In this document: one piece after another, positions 6,231 to 11,450 of the stretch
Numbering within the stretch: position 1 is the stretch's first letter
Layout: each line of letters opens with the position of its first letter
Source: CADCWF01 sp903864575
GTDB taxonomy: Bacteria > Chloroflexota > Chloroflexia > Thermomicrobiales > UBA6265
NCBI GenBank assembly: GCA_040376155.1
Contig: JBEIRG010000099.1
Location: forward strand, 1 to 11,450
Length of the DNA stretch: 11,450 nucleotides
Direction: 5' to 3'
Program-made: the position numbers and the translations under genes
The notes under the pieces: model-generated
Database searches by the model: none
Seen by the model: only the letters and a program-made list of their open reading frames with translations
What the model was told of the DNA's origin: nothing

Positions 6231-7592
6231 CTAGAGGTTGTCGCAGGTCACCGTCGTCCAGGTGGAACCATCGCTCGACGTCTGGCAGTTCGGCGACCCG
6301 GTATTGCCGGAAACGATCGTGTCGTTCGCGCCGGTCACCGTGCCATCGTAACTCGCGATTCCGCTGCCATTCAGCGCGGAGTTGCCGGTGATCCGGACCG
6401 CAGCGCCCTCGATAGCCACGATTCCCAGTTGGCACATGATCCCGCCGCCATAACTGGACGTGGATTGGTTGCCGGAAATGACGACCCGGTCCTTGAGCGT
6501 CAGCGTGTGGGTCGCGCTCTCGAGGGAGATGCCCGCGCCCCTGCCCGTGGACGTGTTGCCCGAGATCACGACGTCATCCTGCAGGGTCGCGGCTATCGTG
6601 CCGCCCTGCAACCGAAGGCCACCGGAAGGATCCCCGTAGCCGGGCACCCGGTTGTCGCGGATCGAGGTCGTGCCGCCGATCGTCACCGTGTTGACGGGTC
6701 CTTCCGAACCGAGTTCGATCCCGCCGGAATCATTGAGAGCCGTGTTGCCTTCGATTTTGGTGGTGCCCAGCAGCGTGTATGTCGTCGCGACCGAGATCGC
6801 ACGCAACCACAGACCACCGGCATCGTCACCCGTATTCCGGTTGAACTGGCAATCGGTGATGGAGCCCTGGATGTCGCGCAGCACCGCCCCGCCGCCGTCG
6901 CCGCCAGCGTAGTTCTCGGTGAATTGGCAATCCGTGAGCGCCACCGTCCCGGTGTCGAAGTGCACGCCGCCGCCATCGTTGCCGCGCGTGGAGTTTCCGG
7001 TGACATTCACACGGGTCAGCGTGGCGTTGACCAGATTCGCATAGATGGCTCCACCCTTCTGCATGGCGGAGTTGTTGGCGAACGTGCTGTCAGTAATCGT
7101 CAGCGTCGCAGGGTTCGAAACGCCGCCCTTCAGGTACAAACCGCCGCCGTGGTTGCCGTCAGCCGTCCCAAGGCCCGTGTTCCGGGAGATCGTGGAGTCT
7201 GCGATGGTGAGCGTGGCGGCGTCATAGACCCGCAGACCTGGCCCAGAGCACCTGGTCACTGTCACGTTTCGCAGCGCCACAGCGTTCGCGTTGGCCGAAT
7301 ACCCCTGAACCGAGATACCCGCGCCCTCGCTGGTCGTGTTCGTCACCGTCAGATCCAGCACGACGAGCGTCGCCGCCGCGCTCGGGCTGTCGAGGAAGAA
7401 CGTCGACGACGAGGTGCCCTCGATCGTCACCCGCGCCTTGTTGCAGGGCCGAACCGTCAGCGACTTGTCGATCAGGCCCTGATTGGAGGTCGTCCAGGTC
7501 CCCGGGAAACAGGACTTCCGGGACCATCTGCACGGCCACATCCTGCGGTCAGGTAACCAGGCAGTTAGGGTCATCATCTCCCCAGAACGCAC
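6231..7592 (-). CDS. Right-handed parallel beta-helix repeat protein, N-terminus doubtful
   Basis: The frame encodes up to 453 residues. From about residue 50 it consists of repeats of roughly 20-30 residues with the beta-helix pattern: T-I-x-D-S-T-I/F-x-x-N-x-A, then G-G-G-I/L/V (for example TLTITDSTFANNSAMQKGGA and VVISGNTSTGRGAGI). Asn/Ser/Thr/Gly-rich solenoids of this type are normally exported surface or extracellular proteins, some with polysaccharide lyase or adhesin roles; no lyase active site is evident. The N-terminus is abnormal. The GTG at 7592 lies two bases from a large hairpin, residues 1-31 read as Arg/Trp/Cys-rich non-beta sequence with rare codons (TTA, AGA, CTA), and there is no signal peptide. 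A second frame across 7501-7548 (DVAVQMVPEVLFPG) looks more coding-like and would join at the G/C run near 7500-7506. The gene may therefore be frameshifted or 5'-truncated. The 3' end, TAG at 6231, looks normal. Confidence 0.65.
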   Translation of the reverse strand: MRSGEMMTLTAWLPDRRMWPCRWSRKSCFPGTWTTSNQGLIDKSLTVRPCNKARVTIEGTSSSTFFLDSPSAAATLVVLDLTVTNTTSEGAGISVQGYSANANAVALRNVTVTRCSGPGLRVYDAATLTIADSTISRNTGLGTADGNHGGGLYLKGGVSNPATLTITDSTFANNSAMQKGGAIYANLVNATLTRVNVTGNSTRGNDGGGVHFDTGTVALTDCQFTENYAGGDGGGAVLRDIQGSITDCQFNRNTGDDAGGLWLRAISVATTYTLLGTTKIEGNTALNDSGGIELGSEGPVNTVTIGGTTSIRDNRVPGYGDPSGGLRLQGGTIAATLQDDVVISGNTSTGRGAGISLESATHTLTLKDRVVISGNQSTSSYGGGIMCQLGIVAIEGAAVRITGNSALNGSGIASYDGTVTGANDTIVSGNTGSPNCQTSSDGSTWTTVTCDNL

Positions 7593-7593
7593 A

Positions 7594-7672
7594 TCGCGCC
7601 GGGACCGGGCCCGGATGGCTGGCTCACGGGGGGGAAGCCGACACCAACCATCCAGATCCGGTCCCGGCGCGA
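7594..7672 (-). repeat. Long imperfect inverted repeat at the beta-helix gene start
   Basis: Arms of 29 bases (7594-7622 and 7644-7672) surround a 21-base loop. The outer 15 bases, tcgcgccgggaccgg, are perfectly complementary. The inner 14 have four differences. Read as minus-strand RNA, three of these become G-U pairs and only one (7609 with 7657) is a mismatch, so 28 of 29 positions can pair. It lies immediately upstream of the minus-strand beta-helix frame. Confidence 0.7.
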
Positions 7673-8183
7673 CGAGCCGGGCGCTGCCTCCGACGATACC
7701 GCGAACACGGTAGCGTCATCGCTCCCTACCGCCTCCGGGACCGGCGCGAGGCCGGGGAGGCCCCGCGCTGGATGTGCGCCGGCAGCAGGCCATGCGCTGG
7801 ATCGGGCGGGGGCGCCAGATCGCAGCCACCAGACTCAGCCGTGGAATCCCGTAGCGAGCGACGATCCTGGAAGAGCGTGCGGAGCGCGTATGCCTGCGGC
7901 CGATCGTCGTCCGGGAGCCGTGTCTGATCACCGTGATAATGGACCCGATGGCGGCGCTTGACCATGACGAAACACCCACCGGAATGACGCGGCGGCCCCG
8001 GTTCCCGTCACCGGGTCACGTGGCGGCCCCACCGGTCACCCACGACTGGCAGACTCATGGATGCGCGGCGCCCGGGCGGCGTTTCCGCCACATCCGGCGG
8101 AAACGCGCTTGCGCACGCCGCAGAGGTCCAGACCGCAGAGAGGCAGCTGTGCGGATCGGTCCGGTTGGCGCGTCGGATCCCGG
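7673..8183. other. Gene-free region with degenerate frames
   Basis: No gene can be supported in these 510 bases. The best frame, minus 7965-7726 (79 codons), has fairly GC-rich third positions but no ribosome site, no recognisable domain and a low-complexity Arg/Ser/Pro end. A hairpin lies at 7744-7768 (arms gcgcgaggcc and ggccccgcgc, 9 of 10 paired, 5-base loop). The motif gggaccgg recurs here and in the neighbouring long inverted repeat. The stretch may be the decayed 5' part of the beta-helix locus or another lost gene. Confidence 0.4.
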
Positions 8184-8197
8184 TCAGCGCTGACCGG
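8180..8197. repeat. Perfect 18-base palindrome over the stop codon
   Basis: ccggtcagcgctgaccgg reads identically on both strands and spans the stop codon (complement of 8184-8186) of the SnoaL-like gene. It can fold into a 7-bp stem with a four-base loop. No T-tract follows on the minus strand, so it may be a 3' stabiliser or a protein-binding palindrome. Confidence 0.5.
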
Positions 8198-8651
8198 CGG
8201 CGGCGGCAGCGGCAGCGGCAGCGGCCTTGCCATTCTGCCGCTCGGCGGCGGCTCGCGCCTCGCGCAAGCTGCGCAGCAGGGCCGCGGCATCCTCGGTCGC
8301 CCAGAGGTGGGCGATCTTCCCGTTTTCCAGCCGGAAAAAGGTCATGATGTTCCAGGTGACCTTCGCGTTGCTGGCCGAAACCCCCAGCCACTCCTGCCGG
8401 TGCGTTCCGGTCCACGACCCACGGAGGGCCACCACATCGCCGTCCGAAACAAGGTCGTCGATGGTGATGGTCGCGTCCGGGAACGCGGAGAAGCGGGACC
8501 GCAGCGCCGCGGCCTGCCCGGCAATCCCGCGCCGCTCCACCCCGTTGGTGAAGGACGGCGTCAGCAGCGTATCGAGCGCGGCGATGTTCTGCTGGTTCAG
8601 CACTTCGTCGATGTACCGGCGGACGATGCCCGCGTTGTACTCATTGGCCAC
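8184..8651 (-). CDS. SnoaL-like ester-cyclase-fold protein
   Basis: This 155-residue protein has the NTF2-like alpha+beta barrel pattern of SnoaL/ester cyclases: an N-terminal helix pair (NAGIVRRYIDEVLNQQNIAALD), TPSFTNGV, a central FPDATITIDDLVSDGDVVAL segment, GSWTGTHRQEWLG, and the closing strand TFFRLENGKIAHLWATED. Members bind small hydrophobic ligands; some are cyclases or hydrolases, and many have no known substrate. After the fold, residues about 133-155 form a charged helix ending in roughly ten alanines encoded by repeated GCC/GCT triplets, which is unusual. The start chosen is GTG 8651, since the fold begins right after it and GAGGG lies nine bases upstream. The open frame extends to 8843, but that part runs through heptamer repeat DNA. 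It is transcribed divergently from the pyruvate dehydrogenase operon. Confidence 0.82.
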   Translation of the reverse strand: MANEYNAGIVRRYIDEVLNQQNIAALDTLLTPSFTNGVERRGIAGQAAALRSRFSAFPDATITIDDLVSDGDVVALRGSWTGTHRQEWLGVSASNAKVTWNIMTFFRLENGKIAHLWATEDAAALLRSLREARAAAERQNGKAAAAAAAAAAGQR

Positions 8652-8670
8652 GGATGAGGTCCCTCTCTTG

Positions 8671-8740
8671 CGGTTCGGGGTGTCGGGTGTCGGCTGCCGG
8701 GTGCCCGGTAGTGGGTATCGGCTGTCGGGCGATGGCGGAA
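8671..8740 (+). repeat. Heptanucleotide repeat array, left arm
   Basis: About nine consecutive 7-base units in register approximate GG(G/C)TGTC: gggtgtc at 8678 and 8685, ggctgcc 8692, gggtgcc 8699, cggtagt 8706, gggtatc 8713, ggctgtc 8720, gggcgat 8727. It resembles the short tandemly repeated heptamer class found between genes in several bacterial groups. It is paired with an inverted array at 8783-8824. Confidence 0.72.
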
Positions 8741-8782
8741 CGAGTTGCTGCGCGAGAACGCCGGCACGGTCCCAGGCCTTCG

Positions 8783-8824
8783 TACCCCCGATACCCGGCG
8801 CACGATACCCGATACCCACCGCCC
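8783..8824 (-). repeat. Heptanucleotide repeat array, inverted right arm
   Basis: Units of gataccc (8790, 8804, 8811) with variants taccccc (8783), ggcgcac (8797) and accgccc (8818) are the reverse complement of the left-array unit gggtatc, again in a strict 7-base register. ccgatacccac (8809-8819) is exactly complementary to gtgggtatcgg (8711-8721) in the left array, so the two arrays can form a large stem. Confidence 0.72.
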
Positions 8825-8884
8825 ACTTGTGACCCGCGCCCAACGCCGACCGTCCCGGTTTCCCGGCTCGTAACCTTCGCGCAC

Positions 8885-8911
8885 GTTCATAGCCGGGGGG
8901 TACGGTACACT
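8885..8911 (+). promoter_or_regulatory. Possible promoter of the pyruvate dehydrogenase operon
   Basis: TACACT at 8906-8911 is a reasonable -10 hexamer in otherwise GC-rich DNA. GTTCAT at 8885-8890 is a poor -35 at a short 15-base spacing. The location, just past the heptamer arrays and about 145 bases before the E1 alpha start, is suitable. No operator was recognised. Confidence 0.25.
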
Positions 8912-9056
8912 ACCCGGCGTTGTCGCGGGAGTGGCGCGCGCCGCACCCGGGCCGCGTATGGGCGGTATTGCCCAAGCGCACCGGCACGGCTCCCGCATTG
9001 AATTACCCGCGGCGCGGTTCGGCCCCGCGCCCGGTCCAGCCGTGAAAGGCGAACGC

Positions 9057-10100
9057 ATGGCGACCACCCGGAGCCGCAGCGCGAAGAGCGCCGAGAATGG
9101 CGTAGCGAAGGGGGCGGAGACGCTCCCCTACGATCGCGACACCCTGATCGGCTTTTACCGGACGATGACCACGATCCGGCTCTTCGAGGAAGCAGCGCAG
9201 AAAGCCTTCCGCCAGGGAAAGATCGGCGGCTATCTCCACCTCTACATTGGGCAGGAAGCGCTCGCCCTCGGGTTTCTCCACGAGTACCGCCCCGGCGACA
9301 AGATCATCACCGCCTACCGCGATCATGCCCACGCACTCATCCTCGGCGCGACTCCGCGCGAGGTGATGGCCGAGCTCTACGGCAAGGGCACCGGTCTGGT
9401 GAAGGGCAAGGGCGGCTCCATGCACCTGTTCGACGTCAAGAACGGGTTCTGGGGCGGCTATGGCATCGTCGGCGGCCATATTCCGCTGGGGGTCGGGTTC
9501 GCCTACGCGCAGGCCTACCAGAAGTCCGGCGCGATGACCCAGCTCTACTTTGGCGACGGCTCCATCCATAACGGCGCGTTCCACGAGGCAGCCAACCTCG
9601 CCGGTCTCTGGGGCCGCGAGGGCATGAACCCCTGCCTCTTCGTCCTCGAAAACAACAAGTACGGCATGGGCACCAGTGTCCAGCGCGCCACCGCGATGAC
9701 CGACCTCTCCGAGAAGTTCGACTCCTACGCCATCGAGCATGAGGATGTCGACGCGAACGACCTCTTCGCCGTGCTCGAATGCGCGCAGCGGGTCACCAAA
9801 AAGATCCGCGAGACGGGCACACCCTATGGCATCGAGGCGCAAACCTACCGCGTCACGGCGCACGGCGCCGCCGACTTCCTCGAACGCTACCGCGGCAAGG
9901 AAGAGGTCGCCGAGGCGCGCAAGCACGACCCGATCAACCGCTACGAGCATCGCCTGCTGGAGATGGGCGTCGCCACCGAGGCCGATCTCGAAGCGATTCG
10001 CGCCGAGGCCAAGGCGGTCGCGGACGATGCGGTGAAGTTCGCCGAGGAGAGCCCGGAACCGGACCTCTCGGAACTCTACACCGACGTGCTCGCCGACTAG
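9057..10100 (+). CDS. pdhA: Pyruvate dehydrogenase E1 component, alpha subunit
   Basis: This 347-residue subunit forms, with E1 beta, the thiamine diphosphate enzyme that decarboxylates pyruvate and acetylates the E2 lipoyl group. After an Ala/Ser/Lys-rich N-terminal extension of about 30 residues come FYRTMTTIRLFEEAAQKAF, GGYLHLYIGQEALALG, and TAYRDHAHAL with H90 and H92. GKGTGLVKGKGGSMHLF and GGYGIVGGHIPLGVG follow. The diphosphate-binding motif runs from GDG (166-168) to NNKYGMG (N199, N200), with the usual spacing of about 30 residues. Length and motifs fit pyruvate better than acetoin or branched-chain 2-oxoacid enzymes, though specificity is not proven. ATG 9057 is preferred, with an AAGG-type ribosome site nearby; the open frame upstream to 8931 lacks family similarity. 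E1 beta follows after 53 bases, which indicates an operon. Confidence 0.93.
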   Translation: MATTRSRSAKSAENGVAKGAETLPYDRDTLIGFYRTMTTIRLFEEAAQKAFRQGKIGGYLHLYIGQEALALGFLHEYRPGDKIITAYRDHAHALILGATPREVMAELYGKGTGLVKGKGGSMHLFDVKNGFWGGYGIVGGHIPLGVGFAYAQAYQKSGAMTQLYFGDGSIHNGAFHEAANLAGLWGREGMNPCLFVLENNKYGMGTSVQRATAMTDLSEKFDSYAIEHEDVDANDLFAVLECAQRVTKKIRETGTPYGIEAQTYRVTAHGAADFLERYRGKEEVAEARKHDPINRYEHRLLEMGVATEADLEAIRAEAKAVADDAVKFAEESPEPDLSELYTDVLAD

Positions 10101-10116
10101 CCCACTGGCCGCCTAA

Positions 10117-10140
10117 GACAGCGACAGATACAGACACAGG
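10117..10140 (+). repeat. Four-copy hexamer in the E1 alpha/E1 beta spacer
   Basis: gacagc, gacaga, tacaga and cacagg follow one another in a 6-base register just before the GGGAG ribosome site (10139-10143) of E1 beta. The stretch is A/C-rich and should be unstructured, which may help ribosome loading. Confidence 0.45.
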
Positions 10141-10153
10141 GAGTATTCGACCC

Positions 10154-11137
10154 ATGCCGGTCATGACCTATCGCGAGGCGCTCCGCTCGGCGATGGCCGA
10201 GGAGATGGAACGGGACGAATCGGTCGTCCTGCTCGGCGAGGATATTGGCGTGTACGGCGGCACCCACCTGGTGACCGACGGACTCATCGACAAGTTCGGC
10301 GACAAGCGCGTCATCGACACGCCCATCGCCGAAGGCGGCTTTACCGGCGCGGCCATCGGCATGGCCATGACCGGGATGCGGCCCATCGTCGAGATGATGA
10401 CCTGGAACTTCTCCTTCCAGGCGGTCGACCAGATCATCCAGAATGCCGCCAAGGTCCGCTACTTCTCGGGCGGGCAGGTGACCGTTCCGCTGGTCATCCG
10501 CGGCCCAAACGGCGGCGGCGTCCAGCTTTCCGCCCAGCACACCCACAGCCTCGAGGGCTTCTACGGCCACTTCCCGGGCATCAAGGTCGTCTCCCCCGTC
10601 ACCCCGCATGATGCCAAGGGGATGATGCTGACCGCGATCCGCGACAACAACCCGATCATCTTCATGGAAGCTGGCGCCCTCTACGGCGCCAAGGGCGAGG
10701 TCCCCGAGGGCGACTACACCGTCCCCTTCGGCAAGGCCCGCATCGCCCGCGAGGGGACCGACGTCACCCTCATCTCCTATGGCAGGCAGGTCCCCCTGCT
10801 GCAGAAGGTCGCGGAGACGCTCGAGGGGGAAGGGGTGTCGGCCGAGGTCATCGACCTCCGCTCGATCCGCCCGTTCGACACCGAGACCATCGTCAACTCG
10901 GTTCGCAAGACCCACCGCGCGGTCGTCGTGCAGGAGCAGTGGCGCTGGTTCAGCGTGGCCTCGGAAGTGGCCGCGGTGATCCAGGAGCAGGCCTTCGACG
11001 ACCTCGACGCCCCGGTCGAGCGGGTCTCGGGCGCGGAAGTTCCCGCCCCGTACGCGCGCAACCTCGAACTCGCCGCTTTCCCCAGCGTGGACCAGATCGC
11101 CGCCGCCGCGCGCCGCGTACTCTACCGGGAGAACTAG
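10154..11137 (+). CDS. pdhB: Pyruvate dehydrogenase E1 component, beta subunit
   Basis: This 327-residue partner of E1 alpha completes the thiamine diphosphate site in a heterotetramer. The N-terminal pyrimidine-binding domain contains MTYREALRSAMAEEM, VVLLGEDIGVYGG (E29) and DTPIAEGGFTGAAIG, where E60 is the conserved glutamate that activates the cofactor. MTWNFSFQAVDQIIQNAAK and RGPNGGGVQLSAQHTHSLEG follow. The C-terminal transketolase-like domain contains GTDVTLISYGRQV, EVIDLRSIRPFD and VVVQEQWRWFSVASEVAA. Length equals the family norm. The start is ATG 10154, with AGGGAG ten bases upstream; ATG 10163 is possible but farther from the site. The E2 gene starts one base after its stop, so translation is probably coupled and keeps complex subunits in balance. 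Confidence 0.94.
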   Translation: MPVMTYREALRSAMAEEMERDESVVLLGEDIGVYGGTHLVTDGLIDKFGDKRVIDTPIAEGGFTGAAIGMAMTGMRPIVEMMTWNFSFQAVDQIIQNAAKVRYFSGGQVTVPLVIRGPNGGGVQLSAQHTHSLEGFYGHFPGIKVVSPVTPHDAKGMMLTAIRDNNPIIFMEAGALYGAKGEVPEGDYTVPFGKARIAREGTDVTLISYGRQVPLLQKVAETLEGEGVSAEVIDLRSIRPFDTETIVNSVRKTHRAVVVQEQWRWFSVASEVAAVIQEQAFDDLDAPVERVSGAEVPAPYARNLELAAFPSVDQIAAAARRVLYREN

Positions 11138-11138
11138 C

Positions 11139-11450
11139 ATGCCTGCCGTCATCATGCCCAAGATGGGCGATGCCATGGAGGAGGGTACCCTTCTCCGCTG
11201 GCTCAAGCAGGTCGGGGATGCCGTCAACGCGGGCGACCCGATCGCCGAAATCGAAACCGACAAGGTCACCCTCGAGATCGAGGCCGCCGAGAGCGGACCA
11301 TTCACGAAGACCCTCGTCGCCGAAGGCGCGGTCGTGCCGATCGGCACCGCCATCGCCATCATCGGCGAGGACGACAGCGCCGCCGCGCCGGCTCCCGTTC
11401 CTGCTGCCGCGGCTCCGGTGGCTGCCGCCGTGGCCGTGGCCGCGGTCGCC
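11139..11450 (+). CDS. pdhC: Dihydrolipoamide acyltransferase E2, N-terminal part
   Basis: This is the beginning of the E2 core subunit, which carries acetyl groups from E1 to coenzyme A; the frame runs off the right edge after 104 codons. Residues 1-78 are a complete lipoyl domain: MPKMGDAMEEGTLLRWLKQV, then EIETDKVTLEIEA with K42 as the lysine that would carry lipoate, and a final GTAIAIIGED. Residues from about 82 are an Ala/Pro/Val-rich flexible linker of the kind that lets the domain swing between active sites. The peripheral-subunit-binding and catalytic domains should lie beyond 11450. ATG 11139 has GGAG seven bases upstream, inside the end of the E1 beta gene. Acetyl specificity is inferred from the pyruvate-type E1 genes before it. 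Confidence 0.92.
   Translation, partial: MPAVIMPKMGDAMEEGTLLRWLKQVGDAVNAGDPIAEIETDKVTLEIEAAESGPFTKTLVAEGAVVPIGTAIAIIGEDDSAAAPAPVPAAAAPVAAAVAVAAVA

Noticed and set aside
7726..7965. 79-codon minus-strand frame with GC-rich third positions
   Set aside because: There is no ribosome site, no recognisable domain, and a low-complexity basic end.
8671..8824. CRISPR array
   Set aside because: Units are seven bases and directly abutting, with no spacers and no cas genes.
8652..8843. 64-residue N-terminal extension of the SnoaL-like protein
   Set aside because: It is translation of heptamer repeats; the fold begins at the GTG start at 8651.
8931..9056. 42-residue N-terminal extension of E1 alpha
   Set aside because: It lacks family similarity and overlaps the expected leader; ATG 9057 matches normal length.
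10097..11362. 421-codon antisense frame over E1 beta and E2
   Set aside because: It is an antisense shadow caused by high GC3 of real genes on the plus strand. The same applies to the minus frames 9003-9950 and 4612-5808.

Overview
The window is high-GC bacterial DNA in which GTG starts are common. Three things suggest Chloroflexota, perhaps Thermomicrobia-like: pyruvate dehydrogenase with separate E1 alpha and E1 beta genes, a remnant of the large NB-ARC/TPR regulators abundant in that phylum, and a secreted-type beta-helix protein. This is an inference from gene style only; no rRNA or other marker is present.

Layout. (1) Bases 1-3049, plus strand: a two-gene McrBC-like restriction module. 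The 3' part of an McrB-type AAA+ NTPase enters from the left edge. One base later comes a DUF2357/PD-(D/E)XK nuclease that would take the McrC role. (2) Bases 3174-3887: a small P-loop protein that looks like the N-terminal and C-terminal ends of a large NB-ARC/TPR regulator joined together, with the core missing. (3) Bases 4115-4804: an unrecognised 229-residue protein made of two diverged copies of a roughly 110-residue unit. (4) Bases 4818-5726, minus strand: a ten-helix EamA/DMT transporter, convergent with gene 3; the two stop codons are only 13 bases apart. (5) Bases 5727-6230: no gene, but two strong inverted repeats. (6) Bases 6231-7592, minus strand: a beta-helix repeat protein with an abnormal N-terminus and no signal peptide, next to a long hairpin. 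(7) Bases 7673-8183: no supportable gene. (8) Bases 8184-8651, minus strand: a SnoaL-like protein with a poly-alanine tail. (9) Bases 8652-9056: a divergent intergenic region with two heptanucleotide repeat arrays in opposite orientation. (10) Bases 9057-11450, plus strand: the start of a pyruvate dehydrogenase operon (E1 alpha, E1 beta, and the lipoyl domain of E2), cut by the right edge.

Functionally, the right end is core metabolism: E1 alpha/beta decarboxylates pyruvate and passes the acetyl group to the lipoyl lysine of E2. The left end is probable defence against foreign DNA. The middle is accessory: decayed or rearranged genes, repeats, and one potentially undescribed duplicated-domain protein. 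The best candidates for follow-up are the McrB/DUF2357 module with the STAND-type remnant beside it, the duplicated 229-residue protein, the hairpin at the beta-helix gene start, and the inverted heptamer arrays.
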